A stretch of 6,721 nt of DNA from an uncultured Caulobacteraceae bacterium (GCA_937910255.1 CALEOQ010000317.1:1-6721); one strand, 5' to 3'; positions 1 through 5,461 are shown, numbered from the stretch's first letter. Translations and numbers: made by a program. Notes: generated by a model from the sequence alone, not told the origin.

Positions 1-69
1 GGGGGTTGGGCGTGGAGGGCAGGTGCTCGGGTTGACAGCGGACGTTATTGGACTCGGATTTTTTTTTTT
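1..69. other. Non-genomic run-off sequence and poly-T outside the left adapter
   Basis: Bases 1-58 match nothing else in the window and carry no convincing gene. They are followed by an 11-T run (59-69) directly abutting the outer end of an Illumina adapter. On the opposite strand this reads adapter, then poly-A, then noise, the usual pattern when a sequencing read runs past the end of a short library molecule. I infer that none of this segment is genomic. Confidence 0.85.
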
Positions 70-127
70 AATGGTACGGCGACCACCGAGATCTACACTC
101 TTTCCCTACACGACGCTCTTCCGATCT
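70..127 (+). other. Illumina TruSeq universal (P5-side) adapter contamination
   Basis: The 58 bases match the TruSeq universal adapter from its first base to its terminal CTTCCGATCT (118-127). The only difference I find is G instead of A at 74. There is no i5 index between the P5 part and the read-1 primer part, which fits a single-index library. Plus-strand translation gives the peptide RRPPRSTLFPYTTLFRS, a recognisable adapter-derived artefact. Everything left of 128 should be trimmed. Confidence 0.98.
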
Positions 128-424
128 AGTGTGTTCGGCCTGGTCATGCTCGCCTGGTCGACCCTGGCCTGCGCCTTTGGCCCGCTGATGATCGTCCAGT
201 CCCTGGGGCGGCGACTGAACCAGCCGACGGCCATCGCCCTGATGCTGGGCGGTGTCGCCATCGCCTTCCTGTGGCGGATGCAGGGCTGGCACGTGCAGGT
301 CTATGAAGGCCTGCCGGGCATCCTCATCCCGACGCTTATCGGTCTGGCGATCAGCCATAAGGCGCCCCGGCGGGCCGAAGCGTCGGACGCCCCAGTCAGC
401 GAAGCGGCGCCCTCCAAGCCCTGA
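128..424 (+). CDS. PutP-like sodium/solute symporter, C-terminal fragment (5' cut by adapter)
   Basis: About 98 genomic codons remain, ending at TGA 422-424. The fragment reads VFGLVMLAWSTLACAFGPLM, a hydrophobic helix matching a late transmembrane segment of the sodium:solute symporter (SSS) family. It is followed by a basic loop (LGRRLNQP), a second hydrophobic segment, a YEGLPGI motif resembling the YE..PG of PutP, and a last helix. A short hydrophilic, Ala/Pro-rich tail closes it. SSS proteins are inner-membrane carriers that couple Na+ entry to uptake of proline or other small solutes. The full family is about 500 residues, so four fifths is missing. An apparent start at 23 lies in run-off sequence and is false. 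The family is fairly sure; proline as substrate is only a suggestion from PutP likeness. Confidence 0.8.
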   Translation, partial: SVFGLVMLAWSTLACAFGPLMIVQSLGRRLNQPTAIALMLGGVAIAFLWRMQGWHVQVYEGLPGILIPTLIGLAISHKAPRRAEASDAPVSEAAPSKP

Positions 425-569
425 TCAACGTCGCGGCGTCATGGGCCTTGCCGCTGGCGCGGTCGCCGCCATGACTGGGGCGCAGATGCCGCCGACGCCG
501 ATCCCTGGGCGCACCGGACCCTAGAAATCCGGGGCCAGGGGTGCGATGTCGGGCGCGCAGGAAACGACC
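425..569. other. Intergenic region upstream of the CMD/SDR operon
   Basis: This gap between the symporter stop and the operon's ribosome binding site should hold the operon promoter. I see no convincing -35/-10 pair and no terminator hairpin with a T tract after the symporter. A 27-codon reading frame at 441-524 (Ala/Pro-rich, no clear ribosome binding site) is not persuasive as a gene. Confidence 0.5.
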
Positions 570-574
570 GGAGG
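570..574 (+). promoter_or_regulatory. Ribosome binding site (GGAGG) fixing the start at 582
   Basis: GGAGG lies 7 bases before ATG 582. The upstream in-frame ATG at 546 has no such site, so the shorter protein is preferred. Confidence 0.7.
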
Positions 575-581
575 ACGACCC

Positions 582-1151
582 ATGCGCCTGGCCAAGCCCA
601 GAATCGAACCCCTCGCGGACAAGGACATGGACGCCGACCAGCGCGAGCTGCTGGCGCCGATGGCCGAGCGGGGACGGGTGCTGAACATCTTCCGCACCCT
701 GGTGCGCGAGCCCAAGGCGATGAAGGGCTTCATGGGCTGGGGCAACTACATCCTGTCGCGCCGCAACGGCCTGTCGGCCCGCGACCGCGAGATCGTCATC
801 CTGCGCATCGGCTTCCTTTGTCGCTCGGGCTATGAGTGGACCCAGCATGTCCCCATCGGCAAGCAGGCCGGCCTGACCGACGAAGAGGTCGCCCGCATCA
901 AGCAGGGGCCGGACGCCGAGGGCTGGAGCGCCGCGGATGCGGCCCTGGTCCGCGCCGCCGACGAGCTGCACCACGACCAGTTCATCACCGACGCCACCTG
1001 GACGGCGCTGGGCGCCCATTTCAGCGACAAGCAGAAGATGGACGTGGTGTTTTCCGCCGGCCAGTACACCCAGGTCTCGATGATGCTGAACAGCTTCGGC
1101 GTCCAGCTGGACGAGGGCCAGACCCTCGATCCCGATCTGAAGGGCTTCTGA
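582..1151 (+). CDS. Carboxymuconolactone decarboxylase (CMD) family protein
   Basis: A 189-residue protein of the AhpD/CMD all-helical fold. The diagnostic block is at residues 69-89: R-E70-IVIL-R75-IGF-L-C80-RSGY-E85-W86-TQ-H89, the E...LR...C..EW..H pattern of CMD-like enzymes. The AhpD CxxC redox pair is absent; only C80 is kept, so an AhpD-type disulfide peroxidase is unlikely. Family members include true 4-carboxymuconolactone decarboxylase (protocatechuate branch of the beta-ketoadipate pathway), but larger proteins of this type are often found beside dehydrogenases with no proven substrate. ATG 582 is chosen over ATG 546 because GGAGG precedes it. It is the first gene of an operon whose second gene overlaps its stop by one base. 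Family is confident; reaction is unknown. Confidence 0.88.
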   Translation: MRLAKPRIEPLADKDMDADQRELLAPMAERGRVLNIFRTLVREPKAMKGFMGWGNYILSRRNGLSARDREIVILRIGFLCRSGYEWTQHVPIGKQAGLTDEEVARIKQGPDAEGWSAADAALVRAADELHHDQFITDATWTALGAHFSDKQKMDVVFSAGQYTQVSMMLNSFGVQLDEGQTLDPDLKGF

Positions 1152-1948
1152 TGGGGCGGCTCGACGGCAAGACCGCGGTCATCTGCGGGGCAGGGCAGAC
1201 GCCGGGCCAGACCATCGGCAACGGCCGCGCCATGGCGGTCCTCTTCGCCCGTGAAGGCGCGCGCGTCCTCTGTGTCGACCGGGTGGCCGAGCGGGCCCAG
1301 GAGACGGTGGACATGATCACCGCCGAGGGCGGGCAGGCGTTCGCCCTGGCGGCCAATATCGCCAAGGCCGACGGCGCCGACGCGGTGGTCGCTGCAGCCG
1401 GCGACACCCTCGGGCGGCTCGACATCCTGGTGAACAATGTCGGCGTGGGCGGCGGCGACGGCCCGGCCCACAAGGTCGACGAGGACGCCTTCGACCGCAT
1501 CCTGGCGATCAATCTGAAGGGCGCCTGGCTGACCAGCAAGGCGGCCATCCCGGTGATGCGGGAGCAGGGCGGCGGCGCCATCGTCAATATCTCGTCCCTG
1601 GCCTCGTTGGCCGGCGGGACCCAGGTGGCCTACGAGGTCTCCAAGGCGGCCATGAACCGCCTGACCACCAGCATCGCCCAGTCCAACGCTAAGTACGGGG
1701 TGCGCTGCAACGCCATCCTGCCGGGCCTGATGGACACGCCCATGGCCGTGGCCGGCATCGCCCAGGCCACCGGCCAGGACGTCGAGGCCGTCCGCCAGGC
1801 CCGCGGCGCGCGCGTGCCGCTTCGGGCCAAGATGGGGACGGCCTGGGACACCGCCTATGCGGCCCTGTTCCTGGCCAGCGACGAGGCCGCCTTCATCACC
1901 GGCGTTCTGCTGCCGGTGGACGGCGGCATGTCCAGCCGGATCGGCTGA
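1151..1948 (+). CDS. Short-chain dehydrogenase/reductase (SDR), probably NAD-dependent
   Basis: A 265-residue classical-length SDR with a Rossmann fold. The cofactor glycine motif is unusual: G13-A-G15-QTPGQTI-G23-N-G25, longer than the common TGxxxGxG. D43 at the end of the second strand favours NAD(H) over NADP(H). Other landmarks are NNVG at 95-98, the active-site Asn N121, S148 and the YEVSK motif (Y161, K165). The C-terminal VDGG is typical of the family. The Ser-Asn-Tyr-Lys tetrad is complete, so an active oxidoreductase acting on an alcohol/ketone pair is expected; the substrate cannot be read from sequence. Its ATG shares its A with the TGA of the CMD gene, so translational coupling is likely. 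Cytosolic; no signal peptide. Confidence 0.93.
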   Translation: MGRLDGKTAVICGAGQTPGQTIGNGRAMAVLFAREGARVLCVDRVAERAQETVDMITAEGGQAFALAANIAKADGADAVVAAAGDTLGRLDILVNNVGVGGGDGPAHKVDEDAFDRILAINLKGAWLTSKAAIPVMREQGGGAIVNISSLASLAGGTQVAYEVSKAAMNRLTTSIAQSNAKYGVRCNAILPGLMDTPMAVAGIAQATGQDVEAVRQARGARVPLRAKMGTAWDTAYAALFLASDEAAFITGVLLPVDGGMSSRIG

Positions 1949-1972
1949 CCGATTTCATATCCAGCTATTCTC

Positions 1973-1977
1973 AGGAG
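1973..1977 (+). promoter_or_regulatory. Ribosome binding site (AGGAG) for a TTG start
   Basis: AGGAG lies 6 bases before TTG 1984. It supports this rare start codon; the next residues (KNLFSVEGK) are a normal SDR beginning. Confidence 0.75.
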
Positions 1978-1983
1978 CGTATT

Positions 1984-2751
1984 TTGAAGAACCTGTTCAG
2001 CGTCGAGGGCAAGGTCGTCCTCGTGACCGGCGGCAGCCGCGGCATCGGCGAGATGATCGCCCGCGGCTATGTGGAAAACGGCGCCAAGGTCTATATCTCG
2101 TCGCGCAAGGCCGAGGTCTGTGACCGGGTGGCCGAAGAGCTGTCAGAGTTCGGAACCTGCATCTCGCTGCCCTTCGACCTGGGCGGCATGGCCGGCATCG
2201 AAGGCCTGGCCAATGCGATCAAGGAACGCGAAAGCCGCCTGGACGTGCTGGTGAACAACGCTGGCGCCACCTGGGGCGCGCCGATTGATGAGTATCCCGA
2301 GGACGGCTGGGACAAGACCGTAGACCTGAACGTCAAGTCGATCTTCTTCCTGACCCAGAAGCTGCTGCCCCTGCTGCGGGCGGCCTCGACCGCCGAGAAT
2401 CCGGGCCGCGTGATCAACATCGCCTCGGTCAACGGCATCGAGCCGCCGACGCTGGAAACCTACGCCTATTCCACCTCCAAGGCCGGCTGCATCATGCTGA
2501 CCCGCCATCTGGCCAAGCGCCTGGCGCCCGAGCACATCCTGGTCAACGCCATCGCGCCGGGCCCCTTCCCGTCGAAGATGATGGCCGCGACCCTGGCTCA
2601 GGCCGGCGACGCCATCGCCAAGAGCAATCCCCGCGGCAGGATCGGCCAGCCGGAGGATATCGCAGGCGTGGCCATCTTCCTCAGCAGCCGGGCCTCGGCC
2701 TATACGACGGGCGCGGTGGTGCCCTGCGACGGCGGTTCGGCCGAGTTCTAA
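1984..2751 (+). CDS. RhlG-like short-chain dehydrogenase/reductase, probably NADPH-dependent
   Basis: A 255-residue classical SDR starting at TTG with AGGAG 6 bases upstream. It shows the canonical TGGSRGIG (15-22), S40-R41-K42 after the second strand (Arg/Lys there favour NADPH), NNAG (91-94), N116, S148 and Y162-STS-K166, so the catalytic tetrad is intact. The N-terminal FSVEGKVVLVTGGSRGIG, the VNNAG-W-G-PI-YP-GW stretch and the AENPGRVINI stretch resemble Pseudomonas RhlG as I remember it. RhlG is an NADPH-dependent beta-ketoacyl reductase linked to rhamnolipid precursors, but homologues are common in bacteria without rhamnolipids and are often labelled 3-oxoacyl-ACP reductase. It follows the first SDR by 35 bases in the same operon. 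Different predicted cofactor preference suggests the two SDRs are not redundant. Exact substrate unknown. Confidence 0.93.
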   Translation: MKNLFSVEGKVVLVTGGSRGIGEMIARGYVENGAKVYISSRKAEVCDRVAEELSEFGTCISLPFDLGGMAGIEGLANAIKERESRLDVLVNNAGATWGAPIDEYPEDGWDKTVDLNVKSIFFLTQKLLPLLRAASTAENPGRVINIASVNGIEPPTLETYAYSTSKAGCIMLTRHLAKRLAPEHILVNAIAPGPFPSKMMAATLAQAGDAIAKSNPRGRIGQPEDIAGVAIFLSSRASAYTTGAVVPCDGGSAEF

Positions 2752-2755
2752 TCCC

Positions 2756-3544
2756 TCAGGAATAGCCGCGCGTGGCGATGTAGGCGTCCAGCTGCTGGAC
2801 ACGCGCGGCGTCCGAGGGGTGGGTCGAGAGGATGGCTGGCGTGCTGGCGCCGCCACGGGCCGCCATCCGCCGCCAGAGGTTCACCCCCTGCCGGGCGCTG
2901 AATCCGGCCCGCACCATCAGGTCTAGGCCGATACGATCGGCCTCCAGCTCGTGCTGGCGCGAATGGGGCATCAGGACGGCCACCTGCAGGGCCGGGGCGG
3001 CGTAGCGGCCCAGGGCCTGGGCGACACCGCCCTCGGCGTTCTGGGTGGCTGCGCCCACCAGGCCAGCGCCCACCTGGGCCAGGGCCGACTGCGAGTAGCG
3101 TTCGGCCGCATGGTTGGCCATGACGTGGGCCACCTCGTGACCCAGCACCGCGGCCAGCTCGTCGTCATTGGCGACAAAGTTCATCATGCCGGTGGTCACG
3201 CCCACCTTGCCGCCGGGCAGGACGAAGGCGTTGACCGAGCTGTCTTCGAACACCGCATATTCCCAGGCCTGACCGCCAAGCCCCGAGGCGCCGACGATCT
3301 GCCCCCCGATGCGGCGCAGGCGCGCGTTGGCGGCGGCGTCGGTGGAGACCTTCGAGGTCTGCTTCATCTGCGCCCAGGCCTGCGCGCCTTGCTGCGAGAG
3401 CGCGCTGGGATCGACCAGCAGCACCTGCTGTCGACCGAGGCTTTCGTTGTAGCTGCAGGCGGTCAGGCCCGCCGGGACCATCAGGGCGCCGACCAGGGCC
3501 AGGGTCCGGAATGGGCGCAGGGCGCGAAAGTTTGCGGCAGGCAT
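2756..3544 (-). CDS. M48 family zinc metalloprotease, lipoprotein
   Basis: A 262-residue protein with a basic N-terminus, a hydrophobic stretch and a lipobox LTAC. C30 would be the lipidated residue, placing it at the cell envelope, probably facing the periplasm. The zinc site is H136-E137-VA-H140. The third ligand is probably E199 in HELEAD (E-x-x-x-D, E199 to D203), and the C-terminal STHPS..R motif (about 240-250) is typical of M48 proteases such as LoiP/YggG and BepA/YfgC. The preceding NAFVLPGG segment is also a family hallmark. Such proteases take part in quality control of outer-membrane proteins. ATG 3544 is chosen because GGGAGA sits 6 bases upstream; a GTG at 3571 would add nine residues but has no clear ribosome binding site. 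It ends 4 bases from the convergent SDR gene. No TPR domain is present, unlike BepA. Confidence 0.93.
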   Translation of the reverse strand: MPAANFRALRPFRTLALVGALMVPAGLTACSYNESLGRQQVLLVDPSALSQQGAQAWAQMKQTSKVSTDAAANARLRRIGGQIVGASGLGGQAWEYAVFEDSSVNAFVLPGGKVGVTTGMMNFVANDDELAAVLGHEVAHVMANHAAERYSQSALAQVGAGLVGAATQNAEGGVAQALGRYAAPALQVAVLMPHSRQHELEADRIGLDLMVRAGFSARQGVNLWRRMAARGGASTPAILSTHPSDAARVQQLDAYIATRGYS

Positions 3545-3550
3545 CGGCAG

Positions 3551-3556
3551 TCTCCC
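3551..3556 (-). promoter_or_regulatory. Ribosome binding site deciding the M48 protease start
   Basis: On the minus strand this reads GGGAGA, 6 bases before ATG 3544. It favours ATG 3544 over the upstream GTG at 3571. Confidence 0.6.
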
Positions 3557-3597
3557 GTTGGACAGCTTCACATTAGCCCATCAACGCGCCAATCGCG

Positions 3598-3612
3598 AAG
3601 ACGTCCCGTCTT
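3598..3612. repeat. Inverted repeat AAGACG-TCC-CGTCTT in a divergent promoter region
   Basis: Perfect 6-base arms (3598-3603 and 3607-3612) around a 3-base spacer. It sits between the M48 gene (minus) and the CGPC protein gene (plus), just upstream of a TTGACG element. Position and symmetry fit a repressor or activator site, but no regulator can be named. Confidence 0.4.
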
Positions 3613-3617
3613 GTCGT

Positions 3618-3646
3618 TTGACGGCCCGAGCAGGGCGGATTATCGC
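3618..3646 (+). promoter_or_regulatory. Possible housekeeping promoter for the CGPC protein gene
   Basis: TTGACG (3618-3623) is a perfect alphaproteobacterial -35 element. At 17 bases downstream lies the weak TATCGC (3641-3646), in a locally AT-rich patch (GGATTATCGCTATTAAG). The start codon is about 35 bases further on. The -35 is good and the -10 is poor, so confidence is limited. Confidence 0.35.
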
Positions 3647-3681
3647 TATTAAGAACTAGTCGCAATAAATGGAGACTCGCC

Positions 3682-4173
3682 ATGGCCGATGATGCGTCCG
3701 CGCTCGCCCAAATGAGCGACAGCGGTCCCTTGGGTCTCACACGGGGCGAGCAGGTGCTGCTGGCTGGGCTGCGGCTCTGGGCCGGCCTTCGTCTCTCGGG
3801 CGAGGCGCCCCAGGCCAGCGTGCGCCAGCTCATGGCCGAGCAGGTCAGCGATCGGGCCGGCGCGATCTTCGTGGCCATGATGGAGAGCCTGGAGCGCCAG
3901 ACCCGCCGACCGGTGGAGATCCGCTGCGGCCCCTGCGCCGGCTACGCCCAGGACGAGCAGCGCCTGATCGTGGCCTGCGGCGTGTCGCGGGTGGATATGG
4001 CGACGGCCCGGGCGCTTCTCACCCCGCTGGTGATGCAGCCCGAGCCGGTGGCGATCTTCGCCCGGGCGCTGAACATGGTGCTGAGCCACGAGGGGCTGGA
4101 CATGCCGGCCCGGTTGTTCGATGCGCCGTTTCCGCCGGGGCCTGGAGGCGGTCCTTCGGTGACCCTCCACTAG
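3682..4173 (+). CDS. Hypothetical protein with a CGPC motif
   Basis: I do not recognise this 163-residue protein. It has no signal peptide or clear membrane helix, so it is probably cytosolic. The N-terminal half (23-75) looks helical and amphipathic. In the middle, R81-C82-G-P-C85-AGYAQDEQRL is followed by C99, giving three cysteines that could bind a metal or form a redox pair. CGPC is the thioredoxin-type CxxC, but the surrounding WCGPCK context and fold features are missing, so I do not call it a thioredoxin. The C-terminus is Pro/Gly-rich (FPPGPGGG). The start is well supported: GGAGA lies 6 bases before ATG 3682. Codon use matches its neighbours, so it is a real, resident gene. Confidence 0.82.
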   Translation: MADDASALAQMSDSGPLGLTRGEQVLLAGLRLWAGLRLSGEAPQASVRQLMAEQVSDRAGAIFVAMMESLERQTRRPVEIRCGPCAGYAQDEQRLIVACGVSRVDMATARALLTPLVMQPEPVAIFARALNMVLSHEGLDMPARLFDAPFPPGPGGGPSVTLH

Positions 4174-4221
4174 GTCTGGTCCCCGGCCCATTTCCGCCAT
4201 CGGCCTATGGGATATCGACCG

Positions 4222-4231
4222 TGTGATCACA
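4222..4231. repeat. 10-base palindrome TGTGATCACA upstream of the EF-hand gene
   Basis: A perfect palindrome 13 bases before the EF-hand start codon and just upstream of its ribosome binding site. It could overlap the transcript start or be chance. It lacks the 6-base spacer of a CRP site. Confidence 0.3.
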
Positions 4232-4244
4232 TTGGAGAGTTCCC

Positions 4245-4484
4245 ATGGCCCGTCTGACGACCTTGTTTGCCCTTGGCCTCGCTGCGTCCCTGGCGGCGGC
4301 GACTGCTCAGGCCGCCGAGGGCCGGTTCATCCATCCGGCCGACACCAACAAGGATGACCGGATCAGCCGCCAGGAGTGGGTCGCCTACAAGCTGCCGGCG
4401 GCCGAGTTCGACAAGGCCGACACCGATGCGGACGGCCTGATCAATGGGCCGGAATTCGTGGCCTGGCGCCAGACCCAGGCCTGA
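4245..4484 (+). CDS. Secreted small EF-hand calcium-binding protein
   Basis: A 79-residue protein with an N-terminal signal peptide (basic MARL, hydrophobic Ala/Leu core, likely cleavage after AQA at residue 23) and two EF-hand loops. Loop 1 is residues 33-44 (D33, N35, D37, S41, E44). Loop 2 is residues 59-70 (D59, D61, D63, G64, N67, E70). Both keep the acidic ligands at positions 1, 3, 5 and 12, so Ca2+ binding is plausible. The mature protein of about 56 residues is essentially just this pair, probably a periplasmic Ca2+ buffer or sensor; partners are unknown. The ribosome binding site GGAG (4234-4237) is 7 bases before ATG. Similar minimal EF-hand proteins are common in alphaproteobacteria. 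Confidence 0.9.
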   Translation: MARLTTLFALGLAASLAAATAQAAEGRFIHPADTNKDDRISRQEWVAYKLPAAEFDKADTDADGLINGPEFVAWRQTQA

Positions 4485-4499
4485 GACCTACCTTTAAGG

Positions 4500-4525
4500 G
4501 GAACGGCCTGGCCCATCGTCGCGTT
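4500..4525 (+). promoter_or_regulatory. Candidate EcfG/SigT general-stress promoter
   Basis: GGAAC (4500-4504) and CGTT (4522-4525) are separated by 17 bases, matching the GGAAC-N16/17-CGTT consensus of the alphaproteobacterial general stress sigma factor EcfG (SigT in Caulobacter). It points at the small membrane gene starting at 4552. A transcript beginning near 4532 would have a leader of about 20 bases carrying the GGAGA ribosome binding site. The match is exact, but no transcript data can be seen here. Confidence 0.55.
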
Positions 4526-4540
4526 CTCAAGCTCAAGCTT

Positions 4541-4545
4541 GGAGA
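4541..4545 (+). promoter_or_regulatory. Ribosome binding site (GGAGA) of the 55-residue membrane protein gene
   Basis: GGAGA ends 6 bases before ATG 4552. It is the same core and spacing as at 3671-3675 before the CGPC protein gene and supports this short gene as real. Confidence 0.7.
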
Positions 4546-4551
4546 CGACAC

Positions 4552-4719
4552 ATGTTGAAATGGGCCGGCATCTTCCTTCTGGTCATGATCGCCGCGGCGA
4601 TTATCGGCCTGTTGATCGAGGCGGTGAGGATCATCGCCTGGGCGCTGTTCGTCATCTGCCTGGTCGGCTTCTTCGTCACCGGCGGCTGGAAATTCCTGAC
4701 CCGCGGACGGGACCGCTAG
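4552..4719 (+). CDS. Small inner-membrane protein, DUF1328/UPF0391-like (55 aa)
   Basis: A 55-residue protein easily missed because of its length. It begins MLKWAGIFLLVMIAAAIIGL, then a short polar/charged turn (IEAVR), a second hydrophobic segment (about residues 27-44) and a basic tail (WKFLTRGRDR). Two short membrane helices are predicted. The MLKWA start and two-helix layout resemble the DUF1328/UPF0391 family of small membrane proteins, whose function is unknown. ATG 4552 has GGAGA 6 bases upstream, and codon use is as GC-biased as in neighbours. A candidate EcfG promoter (4500-4525) suggests induction by general stress. It could be cotranscribed with the EF-hand gene, but its own promoter looks likely. 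The gene is sure; the family name is moderately sure. Confidence 0.8.
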   Translation: MLKWAGIFLLVMIAAAIIGLLIEAVRIIAWALFVICLVGFFVTGGWKFLTRGRDR

Positions 4720-4737
4720 CCCCGCCCGCGGCTGACC

Positions 4738-5229
4738 CTATTCTCGGGTGTAGTCGGCCGGGATGACTGGCTCGGGTCCAGCCTTGCCCCACAGGACGAT
4801 TTCGTTGCCCCAGGGGTCACGGAAGGCGTGGTTGTAGCCGTTGAACTCCGACCAGTAGTGATTGCGCCAAAGGATGGTCGCGCCGCGCCGCTCGGCCTCG
4901 CCAAGGATGCGGTCGGGCGTATCGTCGTCGCTGATCAGCACCCAGATCCGCGGCTTGCGGCCCTCTAGGCTCGCGGCGCGGGGGGCCACGCCCTCGGGCT
5001 CAGGGTGGGGCCGGGCATTGGCCGTCTTGAAGATACCCAGGTGCAGGTTGCCGATCTGGCTGTCAGACCCGTCTGGATTGCGAAACTGGCCGCCCGGGAC
5101 CATCCGGTGATAGAGCCCTTCAGGCCGGGCGTCATTCTGCCAGCCGAACACCTCGGCATAAAAGGCGCCGGCGGCGGCCGGATCGTCTGCGGCCAGGTCG
5201 ACAAAGATCAGGGTGTTGGGATAGCCCAC
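4738..5229 (-). CDS. VOC family (glyoxalase/bleomycin-resistance fold) protein
   Basis: A 163-residue single-domain vicinal-oxygen-chelate protein. The start NTLIFVDLAADDPAAAGAFYAEVFGW (residues 5-30) has the first beta strand, the helix and the YxxVFGW motif. The end FRDPWGNEIVLW (136-147) is the classic closing strand with DPxGN. VOC proteins usually dimerise and bind a divalent metal for glyoxalase, dioxygenase or antibiotic-binding activity; metal ligands cannot be assigned safely here (candidates H63 and E143). The start is GTG 5229, with AAGGAG 5 bases upstream. It is divergent from the nitroreductase gene across 242 bases. Substrate is unknown; the labels lactoylglutathione lyase or extradiol dioxygenase would be over-calls. 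Confidence 0.9.
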   Translation of the reverse strand: MGYPNTLIFVDLAADDPAAAGAFYAEVFGWQNDARPEGLYHRMVPGGQFRNPDGSDSQIGNLHLGIFKTANARPHPEPEGVAPRAASLEGRKPRIWVLISDDDTPDRILGEAERRGATILWRNHYWSEFNGYNHAFRDPWGNEIVLWGKAGPEPVIPADYTRE

Positions 5230-5234
5230 GGGAA

Positions 5235-5240
5235 CTCCTT
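5235..5240 (-). promoter_or_regulatory. Ribosome binding site (AAGGAG) for the VOC gene's GTG start
   Basis: On the minus strand AAGGAG is followed by TTCCC and GTG 5229. An ATG further upstream (minus strand, 5245) is out of frame. The 13 bases AGGAGTTCCCGTG are identical to those at the nitroreductase start (5462-5474). Confidence 0.7.
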
Positions 5241-5266
5241 TTTCATACGAGCCGGCGGCGCTGTCG

Positions 5267-5303
5267 GGCGCGCGGTCTCAGGAGACCCTAGGGGTCACGC
5301 GCC
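5267..5303. repeat. Nested inverted repeats in the VOC/nitroreductase intergenic region
   Basis: Outer arms GGCGCG (5267-5272) and CGCGCC (5298-5303) enclose GGTCTC-AG-GAGACC (5274-5287) and, overlapping it, GACCC-TAG-GGGTC (5284-5296). It lies upstream of the VOC gene. It could be an operator or an RNA hairpin; GC-rich DNA yields such repeats by chance, so this is tentative. Confidence 0.3.
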
Positions 5304-5370
5304 GACCCTTCTTGCCCGTCGGCGCACGAGCGCTTGCCCAGCCGCGCGTCGCCCAGAGGATGGGCGGCAT

Positions 5371-5380
5371 TCTGAAATTT
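5371..5380. promoter_or_regulatory. Possible operator half: TCTGAAATTT upstream of the nitroreductase
   Basis: This 10-mer is identical to the first ten bases of the perfect palindrome at 6092-6105. It lies in the AT-rich part of the intergenic region, 91 bases before the nitroreductase start. CTGGTC, the outer-arm word of the downstream dyad, also occurs nearby at 5402-5407. A shared regulator is an inference. Confidence 0.35.
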
Positions 5381-5461
5381 TACTGGAAATGTGCAAAAGG
5401 ACTGGTCACACAGCCCGCCGCACCTCCAGTGTAGACCTCAAATTCTCTGCCAGACGCTTTC

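Noticed and set aside
59..69. T run resembling an intrinsic terminator tail
   Set aside because: It abuts the outer end of an adapter and mirrors the A run at the other cap; it is read run-off.
441..524. Short frame of 27 codons (MGLAAGAV...) between symporter and CMD gene
   Set aside because: No clear ribosome binding site, low-complexity Ala/Pro composition and no family likeness.
546..581. Upstream ATG 546 for the CMD-family gene
   Set aside because: No ribosome site before it, whereas GGAGG is 7 bases before ATG 582. The 12 extra residues lie ahead of the CMD domain.
2951..3652. Long plus-strand frame opposite the M48 gene (233 codons)
   Set aside because: Antisense shadow of a gene with intact lipobox, HEVAH and EAD motifs; long opposite frames are common in GC-rich DNA.
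4222..4231. TGTGATCACA as a CRP/FNR-type binding site
   Set aside because: CRP sites need about 6 bases between TGTGA and TCACA; here the halves abut. Kept only as a short palindrome.
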